Below are positions 1 through 5,085 of a DNA stretch of 5,636 bases, piece after piece. Within the stretch, counting starts at the first letter, position 1. Each line of letters starts with the position of its first letter. Origin of the DNA: Methanosarcinaceae archaeon (GTDB lineage Archaea; Halobacteriota; Methanosarcinia; Methanosarcinales; Methanosarcinaceae); the NCBI GenBank assembly GCA_030609665.1, contig JAUWBW010000128.1, forward strand, positions 1-5,636, written 5' to 3'. Position numbers and translations under genes: made by a program. The notes below the pieces were generated by a model. That model did not search any database and was not told the origin of the DNA. It worked only from the letters and a program-made list of their open reading frames with translations.

Positions 1-260
1 AAATCCTGCACGTTCTCCCCTGTTACCAACTGTTTGGCATATTCTTCCAGACGCTCTTCATTCCATGAGATGTCTTTTGGAATATTGTCGGAGTACGGGT
101 CTTCGATAACGATCATCAAGTTCAGGAACTCACGTATCTGGCTCCCTCTCTCATCAGTTATTACGCTGCCATGGTTCCAGATTATGTTAAGCCCGCGATA
201 CCACGCATCACTTATGGTGCTGGCTTTTATGATCCTTCCAATTACTGCATCTTCTGTCAT
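1..260 (-). CDS. thyA: Thymidylate synthase, archaeal type (N-terminal part, truncated by window edge)
   Basis: Reading from the ATG at 260-258 leftwards gives 86 uninterrupted codons with no stop before the edge, so the 3' part is outside the window. The protein starts MTEDAVIGRIIKAS and carries WYRGLNIIWNHGSVITDERG (residues 20-39), followed by an IREFLNLMIVIEDPY segment and WNEERLEEYAKQLVTGEN. This matches my memory of the N-terminus of archaeal thymidylate synthases, which methylate dUMP to dTMP; the dUMP-binding Arg and catalytic Cys lie further on and cannot be checked. Start choice is supported by GAGGT (264-268 on this strand) about five bases before the ATG. GC content by eye is ordinary, similar to nrdD and unlike the adjacent AT-rich gene. 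The assignment rests on recognition of the N-terminal third only, so a related nucleotide-modifying enzyme (for example dCMP hydroxymethylase-like) is not excluded. Confidence 0.72.
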   Translation of the reverse strand, partial: MTEDAVIGRIIKASTISDAWYRGLNIIWNHGSVITDERGSQIREFLNLMIVIEDPYSDNIPKDISWNEERLEEYAKQLVTGENVQD

Positions 261-463
261 GAAAAACCTCTCTTAGTTGGTTAATTGATATTAGTAAATT
301 GAGTATTAAGTTTGATTGTAGTACGTTTTTTGCACTGCTTTTGAATGCCTTTTATGATATAAAATAGGTGTCGTTTGAGTGCGCACCACCGCCATATGCA
401 AACAGTAAATATACTATAAATTTTATTCTTATGTAAGACAGAAAAATATAAATTAAATTTGTA
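261..463. promoter_or_regulatory. Divergent AT-rich intergenic region between thymidylate synthase and the M48 protease
   Basis: This gap separates divergently transcribed genes and must hold both promoters. For the plus-strand gene the best TATA-like stretch is ACTATAAATTTT at about 413-424, with a second AT-rich stretch AATATAAATTAAA at about 445-457. For the minus-strand gene a TATA-like stretch lies at about 301-314. No single box is convincing because the whole region is AT-rich. A GC-rich patch at 379-395 (containing the palindrome GTGCGCAC) stands out. No convincing gene is seen; the short minus-strand open frames here have no family features. Confidence 0.4.
264..268 (-). promoter_or_regulatory. 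Ribosome binding site of the thymidylate synthase gene
   Basis: The minus strand reads GAGAGGTTTTTC directly before the ATG at 260. GAGGT is complementary to the usual archaeal 16S rRNA 3' end and is spaced suitably, which fixes the start codon. Confidence 0.6.
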
Positions 464-1084
464 ATGAGTTGGCATACAATGATGATTAATTTTACTAGAA
501 GTGAAGAATTGAAATCGCACTTGATTGAAAGTAAAAAGAAATTAAAACTTAGATTCTTACCTTTTTTTTTCTTTAGCAAAACTTCTAATGCAATCAATGC
601 TGGCATGTTCTATTTAGGAATATATATGAATACAGCCACAATTGAGATCCTTAATAAAGATGAACAATTTGCTGTATTAGACCATGAATTGGGGCATATA
701 AAATGCTGGAAGAGTGACTTGACTTTGTTGCTTTATCTCGCATCACCAATATTTTTCATAGCCTACCTTTTATCTAGGAATTACATAATATGCCTATATA
801 TATTACCATTTTTTATACTGTTTTTAATATTAAGAATTTTCATGTTAGATTATATCGTGAACATGAAATTAAACGCTGAATTTGCAGCAGATAAAATATC
901 AGCAGAGTTAGGAAATTCGCATGGATTGATTTCTTCATTGACAAAAATCGAAAACTATGATCATAAGAAATCTTCAAAAATTGTGTTGATAATTATTAAA
1001 TTTATATATTGGTTTTATTTTTCAAATCGTTCTTTTTATCCATCGATAAGTGAACGGATTAAAAAAGTAAGAGAATACACATAA
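464..1084 (+). CDS. M48-family (HtpX/Ste24-like) membrane zinc metalloprotease
   Basis: This 206-residue protein is probably a membrane-anchored zinc endopeptidase. It has the HExxH zinc motif as HELGH (H74, E75, H78), preceded by the family-typical run NAGMFYLGIYMNTATIEIL and DEQFAVLDHELGHIK. A downstream EFAAD (E139-D143) supplies the expected third zinc ligand E139. Between them lie two hydrophobic segments (about 86-104 and 106-127), and a third hydrophobic stretch is at about 173-186; the end, YPSISERIKKVREY, resembles the PS/P-x-x-ERI region of M48 proteins. It is shorter than HtpX (about 290 residues) and lacks the two N-terminal membrane helices. By eye it is roughly one quarter GC, far below its neighbours, which suggests transfer. 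No Shine-Dalgarno is visible; Met1, Met6 and Met7 are all possible starts. A run of nine T bases at 562-570 encodes part of PFFFFF. An M56/BlaR1-like protease domain is the main alternative; the substrate is unknown. Confidence 0.75.
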   Translation: MSWHTMMINFTRSEELKSHLIESKKKLKLRFLPFFFFSKTSNAINAGMFYLGIYMNTATIEILNKDEQFAVLDHELGHIKCWKSDLTLLLYLASPIFFIAYLLSRNYIICLYILPFFILFLILRIFMLDYIVNMKLNAEFAADKISAELGNSHGLISSLTKIENYDHKKSSKIVLIIIKFIYWFYFSNRSFYPSISERIKKVREYT

Positions 1085-1112
1085 TTACAATTTCAATGCC
1101 ATATCCAACGAA

Positions 1113-1125
1113 TTTATCATAAATA
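1113..1125 (+). promoter_or_regulatory. Candidate TATA box of the DUF488 gene
   Basis: The 63-bp gap after the protease gene contains TTTATCATAAATA, about 25-30 bases before the ATG at 1148. That spacing would put the transcription start near the ATG, and no Shine-Dalgarno is visible, so the mRNA may be leaderless or nearly so. This suggests independent transcription rather than an operon with the protease. The call rests on base composition and spacing only. Confidence 0.4.
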
Positions 1126-1147
1126 ACGTCACTAAGTAACTATACCA

Positions 1148-1594
1148 ATGAAACAAAACCCCAAATGTTACACCATCGGATACAGCAACAGACCAATGGA
1201 TGAGTTTACAGGCATGTTGCAAAAGAACAACATCAAATATCTGGTGGACATCCGCAGGTTTCCGCAATCACGACGTGAGGAGTTTAACAAGGACGCGCTG
1301 GAGAGGGTGCTTCCGATGTACGAGATAGTCTATTATCACTGCCCGGATGTCGGGGGATTCAGGGAATCCACGTATCCTGAATACATGCAGACCGGTGCGT
1401 TCAAAGAGAGTTTTACGCGGCTGCTGGACAAGATAAAAAATGTGTCCGGGCTTGAGGGGGAAATCGTATTAATGTGTGCGGAAAAAAGCCCGAAGGACTG
1501 CCATCGGCATTATCTTTCAATGGAACTGGAAAACGAAGGCGTGGAAGTGATTCACCTGACCGAGAGTGGGCAGACCAGTCTATTGTGTTGGTGA
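1148..1594 (+). CDS. DUF488 family protein
   Basis: This 148-residue protein shows the DUF488 pattern clearly: YTIGYSNRPMDEF near the N-terminus (residues 8-20), LVDIRRFPQSRREEFN (32-47), an aromatic/Pro-Gly-Gly segment YYHCPDVGGFRES (62-74), and the signature MCAEKSPKDCHR (109-120) with C110, C118, H119 and R120, followed by EVIHL. The length is normal for the family. The function is not established; the conserved Cys pair and basic residues suggest a metal or nucleic-acid related role, which is inference. The gene is GC-richer than the protease before it and similar to nrdD, so it looks native. It converges on nrdD, with the inverted-repeat element between them. The C-terminus SGQTSLLCW ends at a TGA about 35 bp before that element. 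The start at 1148 gives a full-length family N-terminus. Confidence 0.85.
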   Translation: MKQNPKCYTIGYSNRPMDEFTGMLQKNNIKYLVDIRRFPQSRREEFNKDALERVLPMYEIVYYHCPDVGGFRESTYPEYMQTGAFKESFTRLLDKIKNVSGLEGEIVLMCAEKSPKDCHRHYLSMELENEGVEVIHLTESGQTSLLCW

Positions 1595-1628
1595 TGTGGA
1601 AAATATTTCTGTTTCTGTAAATAAAGCC

Positions 1629-1809
1629 AATGCGACAACCGCCGCAGGCGGCACGTTTCATAAACACCAACCCACAAAAAAGTGCATAATTTGCAATTAC
1701 ATAACTGTAATGACCGAAGAAACAGTTGATTTATCGGTCAATTCGTCATACATTAACCCGCAGTTTATTGGTGATGGCAAAATGTGCCGCCTGCGGCGGT
1801 TGTTGCGTT
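1629..1809. repeat. 181-bp inverted-repeat element (MITE/REP-like, or bidirectional terminator)
   Basis: The ends 1629-1658 and 1780-1809 are inverted copies matching at 27 of 30 positions, with an identical 20-base core at 1635-1654 and 1784-1803. In the same register, after a symmetric 6-base mismatch zone, 1665-1670 (CACCAA) pairs with 1768-1773 (TTGGTG), giving 42-bp arms with 34 matches. Each end is itself a small hairpin, CCGCC-GCA-GGCGG. A separate inner stem, TGACCGA at 1711-1717 with TCGGTCA at 1734-1740, sits near the middle. The element fills the gap between the convergent DUF488 and nrdD genes and ends two bases before the nrdD stop codon. No transposase and no clear target duplication are seen. 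Five T bases follow the right arm on the plus strand, and six T bases lie inside on the minus strand (1681-1676), so it could also stop transcription from both sides. Confidence 0.8.
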
Positions 1810-1812
1810 TTT
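1784..1812 (+). terminator. Possible terminator of the DUF488 gene (right arm hairpin plus T run)
   Basis: On the plus strand the right arm forms a compact CCGCC/GGCGG hairpin, and TTTTT follows at 1808-1812 after a short spacer. It lies downstream of the DUF488 stop and would protect nrdD from antisense transcription. Whether it acts in termination is inferred from structure and position alone. Confidence 0.35.
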
Positions 1813-3613
1813 AAACCCCAATCCGATATCGATGTCGCTCCTTGAACTCCCTCTGCTTACCCGGATTCCACTGGCTCGAATGCCCGAAGTATCCAGTCAC
1901 CCTCGATATGTGGTCAACAATTTTCTCGTTGCACAAAGGACACCGTTCGCTCACTCCGCGCGAGGTGTGTCCGTTCTCGCATATTGAAAAATCAGGCGAG
2001 AAACAGAAGTATGCGAGTTTTGTTTTCGATAACTTTTGCACCAGTTCGTTCAACCCATCGGGATCGGGAAAACTTTCTCCCATCCAGATGTGACTGATCG
2101 TGCCGCCTGTGAAATATGGGTGAAACTCGGCTTCGATATTGATCCGGTCGATAAGCGATATATCAGCCCTGTATGGCACATGGGTGGAATTCGTATAATA
2201 CACCGACTCCCCACATCCCTGCTCATGCGCCTGCTCCTTAAAGCGCTGGCAATCGAGTCTTGCAAGACGGTGCGCCGTGCTCTCGGCAGGTGTCTGTTCA
2301 AGCGTGTACTCGATACCATCTTCCTTTGAATAATCTTGAATGCGGGACAGCATGTGTCGGATGATCTTCAAACCAAGTTCCTGCTGCATAATTAGAGATT
2401 CGCTGGTAAGGTTTAGCAGGCACTCGTTCAGCCCGACCACTCCAAACGTGAGGCGGCGTGTCTTGAAATCATAATACGGCACTCCGTCCTTTGTACTGTT
2501 GAGAAGCCACGGCAGGAGATTCCACTCGTACAGGGAGCGCCTGATGATCTCCTGTCCCTCAAGCAGTGCTTTGCGTGCAGTGTCCATTACATTGTCAAGT
2601 TCCACAAAGAAATCATCCACACTCCATCCTTCAAGTGCGGCTCTTGGAAGATTGATGGTGACGATCTTGTTCGAACCTGTCCCCATGCCGCCTGCCGTCC
2701 AGATGCCTCCGGCATGTTTCACAAGCATGCGACAGCACATCGCCTGCACAAAATCCTCTTCCAGATAATCGGCTGCAAGATTTAAAAAATATGGTGCGCC
2801 CGTGGACGCTGCGGCTTTCATCGTATCCAGCCACAAGGGATCATCAAAGTCATGGTTTTTTGTGATTGCGGTCGTGACCAGAGGGAATGTGAACGGCGTG
2901 CCGTCGGCATCACCGCTTCCGGCAACATCCATCACAGCGCTGTATATCATACGCGCCTCGTCCTCGAAATCGGCATACGTCTCATCCAGAAGTTTTCCGG
3001 CATACACCGCGCGCTCATTGGCAAGTGAGGGCGGGCAGCGTATGCGAAGACCGATATTGGTAAACGCACTCTGCGCGCCAATTCGGTTTGACTGGTTCAT
3101 CTGGAACATGAACCCTTGTATGATCTGCCGTACCCTGTCCTCATCTAGCGTATCATAATGCAAATGTGGCGCCAGCAGCCAGTTGAACATATCCACAGCC
3201 TGCGCGCCGGCAAAGAACTGCTGTGAATGCATCATGAACGACATTGTGTGATACATTGCGGCATCAAAACGTTTCGCAGGATTGCTTCTGGAATCCGGAA
3301 ACCTCAATCCATCCATTAAAAAAATACGCCCATCGATCCCGTTGCAGTATGGCTTGAACGGGCTGTGCAGGTCATGTATGTGTATCCTGCCCTCAAGGTG
3401 TGCGCGTGAAATATCAGGAGAGTGCAATTTATCGAGAGCATATCGTTTCTTGATCTGGGACGCAATGTGTAGGTCGATCACCGACGGGCTTGTGCGCGTG
3501 TTCGAGTTCTCTTTCAAAAGCCAGGTCTGGTTAAGCAGAACGTCATCTACCAGTTCAACCGGATCGGTAAAGTCGAGTCTATCGACACTTTGTTTCCCAG
3601 CTCCCACACTCAT
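1811..3613 (-). CDS. nrdD: Anaerobic (class III) ribonucleoside-triphosphate reductase
   Basis: NrdD reduces ribonucleoside triphosphates to deoxyribonucleotides using a glycyl radical. With the ATG at 3613-3611 the protein has 600 residues. Seen in order: IHIHDLHSPFKPYCNG with active-site Cys C90; a FMFQMNQSNRIGAQSAFTN core segment (about 168-186); MCCR (C293/C294), the expected position of the thiyl-radical Cys; GSNKIVTINLPRAALEG (about 313-329); a metal site made of C545, H549, C558 and C561; and the C-terminal radical loop RVTGYFG with glycyl radical residue G574. There is no N-terminal ATP-cone, so the protein is shorter than E. coli NrdD (about 712). An upstream in-frame TTG at 3622 would add three residues, but it lies within a palindrome and the ATG is preferred. 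No Shine-Dalgarno is visible. The activase gene nrdG is not adjacent. The sequence differs noticeably from the E. coli type and may belong to the methanogen-type NrdD group. Confidence 0.93.
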   Translation of the reverse strand: MSVGAGKQSVDRLDFTDPVELVDDVLLNQTWLLKENSNTRTSPSVIDLHIASQIKKRYALDKLHSPDISRAHLEGRIHIHDLHSPFKPYCNGIDGRIFLMDGLRFPDSRSNPAKRFDAAMYHTMSFMMHSQQFFAGAQAVDMFNWLLAPHLHYDTLDEDRVRQIIQGFMFQMNQSNRIGAQSAFTNIGLRIRCPPSLANERAVYAGKLLDETYADFEDEARMIYSAVMDVAGSGDADGTPFTFPLVTTAITKNHDFDDPLWLDTMKAAASTGAPYFLNLAADYLEEDFVQAMCCRMLVKHAGGIWTAGGMGTGSNKIVTINLPRAALEGWSVDDFFVELDNVMDTARKALLEGQEIIRRSLYEWNLLPWLLNSTKDGVPYYDFKTRRLTFGVVGLNECLLNLTSESLIMQQELGLKIIRHMLSRIQDYSKEDGIEYTLEQTPAESTAHRLARLDCQRFKEQAHEQGCGESVYYTNSTHVPYRADISLIDRINIEAEFHPYFTGGTISHIWMGESFPDPDGLNELVQKLSKTKLAYFCFSPDFSICENGHTSRGVSERCPLCNEKIVDHISRVTGYFGHSSQWNPGKQREFKERHRYRIGV

Positions 3614-3615
3614 AC

Positions 3616-3630
3616 AATACAAGTTGTATT
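3616..3630. promoter_or_regulatory. Perfect 15-bp palindrome, candidate operator of nrdD
   Basis: AATACAAGTTGTATT is a perfect inverted repeat (7 + 1 + 7) that ends two bases before the nrdD ATG (3613-3611). It lies between the likely TATA box (3636-3644) and the start codon. A repressor bound here would block transcription initiation, which is a common archaeal arrangement. The binding protein is unknown. Confidence 0.5.
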
Positions 3631-3635
3631 CAAAG

Positions 3636-3644
3636 GTTATATGT
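3636..3644 (-). promoter_or_regulatory. Candidate TATA box of nrdD
   Basis: The minus strand reads AATTAAACATATAACC; the ACATATAAC part is centred about 27 bases before the ATG at 3613. Archaeal transcription usually starts about 25 bases from the TATA centre, so the nrdD message would start at or next to the ATG. This agrees with the lack of a ribosome binding site. Confidence 0.5.
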
Positions 3645-3669
3645 TTAATTGCAGGTCATAAAACATATA
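3638..3669. repeat. 9-bp inverted repeat upstream of nrdD
   Basis: TATATGTTT at 3638-3646 and AAACATATA at 3661-3669 are perfect inverted copies separated by 14 bases. The proximal copy overlaps the nrdD TATA-like box. It may be a second regulator site or simply two similar AT-rich motifs. Confidence 0.45.
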
Positions 3670-3670
3670 C

Positions 3671-3701
3671 AATAAAAAAACCACATATGAAATAAAAAAA
3701 A
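3671..3701 (-). terminator. Tandem oligo(T) terminators after the DUF169 gene
   Basis: On the minus strand, downstream of the DUF169 stop at 3754, there is a run of eight T bases (3701-3694) and then seven T bases (3680-3674). Such T tracts are the usual archaeal termination signal. The two tracts belong to a 20-bp tandem duplication (3663-3680 and 3683-3700 match at 16 of 18 positions). They would separate DUF169 transcription from the nrdD promoter just beyond. Confidence 0.55.
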
Positions 3702-3753
3702 GAATGTTAGTTGATTATAGCGATAACGTTCAACCAAAAATGTTGAATGAGAC

Positions 3754-4455
3754 CTATGATCTCATCCAATCGTCCCAACCGGGCGCACGTTCAGCAAGAA
3801 TATTTACTATATCCTCAAGCATCTCTTCCGGAATGCCGACAACCATCTCGTCATCTGTTAGTCCTGCATTCTTTGCAGCACCATCGCACCCGATGGAAAT
3901 GTTCACTTCCCCTGTGGTGTATGGCGAGCCTGTAGCATCGGCACAGGTTGACTGGATCCCTGCAAAGTTGGAATGCATCCTTCCACCGCGCCGGTAGATC
4001 ACAGCATGGGCAATACGTCTGGCTGCAAGGGTATTCCCGATTACTATAATTACATCCGGTCTTGTGGGCGTGTTGTCCAGTGGAGCAACAATTGTTGCAA
4101 CGGTCGAACCGGGTGCCGGTCTTGGCATATTATCAACCACACGCCTGGATGTACTCAACGATATTCCCTTATTCAACTTTTCAAAATACAGCGCACCGGT
4201 TTTGATATTGTTAGGATAATCTTCCAATCCTATCGCTGCTGCACCACCTTTGCATGTATGTTTTACAGAAGTTGCAAAACTCACAACTCCATCGTATCTT
4301 GCATTTTGCAACATCTGGCAGTATCTCAAAGGTTCTTTGATCTCTTCCATACCATCCGGAATATCTCCAGACCTTTTCAAAAGCGATATCGCAATTGGTT
4401 TACCATTCAGTCCTAATAAGTTTACAAGTTTTTCACTCATTTGTGCATAGTCCAT
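3754..4455 (-). CDS. DUF169 family protein
   Basis: This 233-residue protein carries the DUF169 pattern: a start of the type MDYAQMSEKLVNLLGLNGKPIAI, then LRYCQMLQNARYDG (about 43-56) with C46, HTCKGGAAAIGL (66-77) with C68, and TGALYFEKL (86-94). Later come STCADATGSPYTTGEVNISIGCDGAAK (169-195) with C171 and C190. Four cysteines in conserved-looking settings suggest metal or cofactor binding, but the family has no firm function that I know. The length is normal for DUF169. No signal peptide or membrane segment is seen, so it should be cytoplasmic. A strong GGAGGT six bases before the ATG fixes the start. The gene is flanked by its own promoter region and tandem T tracts, so it is probably monocistronic. 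It ends in TAG; reading through would add only seven more residues after that codon. Confidence 0.82.
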   Translation of the reverse strand: MDYAQMSEKLVNLLGLNGKPIAISLLKRSGDIPDGMEEIKEPLRYCQMLQNARYDGVVSFATSVKHTCKGGAAAIGLEDYPNNIKTGALYFEKLNKGISLSTSRRVVDNMPRPAPGSTVATIVAPLDNTPTRPDVIIVIGNTLAARRIAHAVIYRRGGRMHSNFAGIQSTCADATGSPYTTGEVNISIGCDGAAKNAGLTDDEMVVGIPEEMLEDIVNILAERAPGWDDWMRS

Positions 4456-4461
4456 ATTAAT

Positions 4462-4467
4462 ACCTCC
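4462..4467 (-). promoter_or_regulatory. Strong ribosome binding site of the DUF169 gene
   Basis: The minus strand reads GCGGAGGTATTAATATG, a GGAGGT six bases from the ATG. It is the best Shine-Dalgarno in the window and contrasts with nrdD and the plus-strand genes, which have none visible. Confidence 0.75.
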
Positions 4468-4499
4468 GCAATTATGAAATTAAATTTCGCGCTTCTTAC

Positions 4500-4529
4500 A
4501 TATTAATAATCCGAAACGAATCTTCGTTT
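4500..4529 (-). promoter_or_regulatory. Candidate DUF169 promoter with a 16-bp palindrome upstream of the TATA box
   Basis: The minus strand has a TATA-like ATTATTAATATG (about 4511-4500), 45-55 bases before the DUF169 ATG, allowing a short leader that includes the ribosome binding site. Just upstream, 4514-4529 is a perfect inverted repeat, AAACGAA-GA-TTCGTTT on this strand. It touches the region where TFB would contact DNA, so it could be an operator; the regulator is unknown. Confidence 0.45.
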
Positions 4530-4548
4530 AATTTGATGTCGGAAAAGT

Positions 4549-4571
4549 GGTGAAATCGAAACATTTCAACC
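4549..4571. repeat. Small imperfect inverted repeat in the intergenic region
   Basis: GGTGAAAT at 4549-4556 and ATTTCAACC at 4563-4571 form a stem of six perfect pairs plus two more across one bulged base. It lies between the mrp-operon terminator and the DUF169 promoter. Its role is unknown; the rest of 4530-4615 shows no other clear feature. Confidence 0.35.
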
Positions 4572-4615
4572 AATGCCCGAAAGTAAAGCGCCATGCTACG
4601 TTGTGCTATATTAAT

Positions 4616-4649
4616 AAAAAAAGTTGAAAGCCCTTTAAGTTGGGCTTTC
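4616..4649 (-). terminator. Hairpin plus oligo(T) terminator of the mrp/NifX-like operon
   Basis: On the minus strand, GAAAGCCC (4649-4642) pairs with GGGCTTTC (4633-4626) over an 8-base loop. After AAC a run of seven T bases follows (4622-4616). It lies about 25 bases after the stop of the NifX-like gene and has the shape of an intrinsic terminator. Confidence 0.8.
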
Positions 4650-4672
4650 CGACAGTCTCATGTATATATTAT

Positions 4673-5044
4673 TTAGTGGCGTCCACCCTGACAGGCACTA
4701 TTTGAATCTGTGTCAGCAAGAGTTCCGGCAATAAACCTTTTTACAGTTTCTTCGACTGTTCCTGAAGCACCAGAGTAAACTTTAATATTCTGCTGCAAAA
4801 AACCCATCAGAGCTCCTTGTCCAATACCGCCTACAATCATGTGTTCCACACCTTCACTAGCGACTTTTTGTATAGGAATTGCACAAGTGTGTTCCTGACC
4901 TTCGTCGTCATTGGAAAGAGGCCATGCCTTTACAATCTCACCATTTTCGATGTCAGCTACGGTAAATACTTCACAATGTCCGAAATGTTCGGAAACCGGG
5001 GCATCCAAACCACCGGGCAAAAAACTTGGTACGCATACTCTCAT
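4673..5044 (-). CDS. NifX/NifB-domain (dinitrogenase iron-molybdenum cofactor biosynthesis) family protein
   Basis: This 123-residue protein is a stand-alone NifX-like domain of the family that binds iron-sulfur or FeMo-co-type clusters. Seen: an N-terminal beta strand MRVCVPS, then APVSEHFGHCEVFTVADIENGEI (15-37), which contains the family S-x-HFG motif with H20, H23 and C24. C54 follows in EHTCAIPIQKV, and then VGGIGQGALMGFLQQNIKVYSGASGTVEETVKRFIAGTL (71-109) forms the second half of the fold. The tail NSACQGGRH has a Cys and His typical of many archaeal members. No nitrogenase genes are visible, so the role is probably general cluster carriage rather than nitrogen fixation; this is inference. 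It follows the Mrp ATPase on the same strand with a 41-bp gap, and AAAGGAGAT seven or so bases before the ATG supports the start. Confidence 0.88.
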   Translation of the reverse strand: MRVCVPSFLPGGLDAPVSEHFGHCEVFTVADIENGEIVKAWPLSNDDEGQEHTCAIPIQKVASEGVEHMIVGGIGQGALMGFLQQNIKVYSGASGTVEETVKRFIAGTLADTDSNSACQGGRH

Positions 5045-5049
5045 ATTTT

Positions 5050-5058
5050 ATCTCCTTT
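5050..5058 (-). promoter_or_regulatory. Ribosome binding site of the NifX-like gene
   Basis: The minus strand reads ATAAAGGAGATAAAATATG. AAGGAGAT lies about six bases before the ATG at 5044-5042, allowing efficient translation from an mrp-NifX-like polycistronic message. Confidence 0.65.
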
Positions 5059-5085
5059 ATGTTTTAACAATTTAATAATTTCAAT

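Noticed and set aside
281..606. Two short minus-strand open frames (79 and 84 codons) opposite the protease promoter
   Set aside because: They overlap each other and the real plus-strand gene, have AT-rich random composition, and lack a ribosome binding site or recognisable domain.
1588..1777. Direct repeat TTGGTGATG at 1588-1596 and 1768-1776
   Set aside because: A 9-base direct repeat this close could mark recombination, but the first copy is the DUF488 stop region and the second is explained by the inner part of the inverted-repeat arm; flanking sequence does not extend the match convincingly.
1629..1809. CRISPR-like repeat interpretation of the two GC-rich repeats
   Set aside because: There are only two copies, they are inverted rather than direct, and no regular spacers or cas genes are present.
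1566..1814. 82-codon plus-strand frame across the end of DUF488 and the inverted-repeat element
   Set aside because: It is a chance frame: it begins inside DUF488 in another frame, has no ribosome binding site, and both of its ends are translated from the repeat arms.
3729..3747. TTCAAC/GTTGAA stem-loop just after the DUF169 stop
   Set aside because: The stem is only six bp with low GC and is separated by over 25 bases from the T tracts, so it is not a convincing intrinsic terminator on its own.
3754..3756. TAG at the end of the DUF169 gene as a possible pyrrolysine codon
   Set aside because: Methanosarcinales can read TAG as pyrrolysine, but readthrough here would add only seven further residues before a TGA, and the protein already has normal DUF169 length and ending.
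3704..3997. 97-codon plus-strand open frame starting in the nrdD-DUF169 spacer
   Set aside because: It runs antisense through the well-supported DUF169 gene, has low-complexity Ser-rich composition typical of a shadow frame, and shows no family features.
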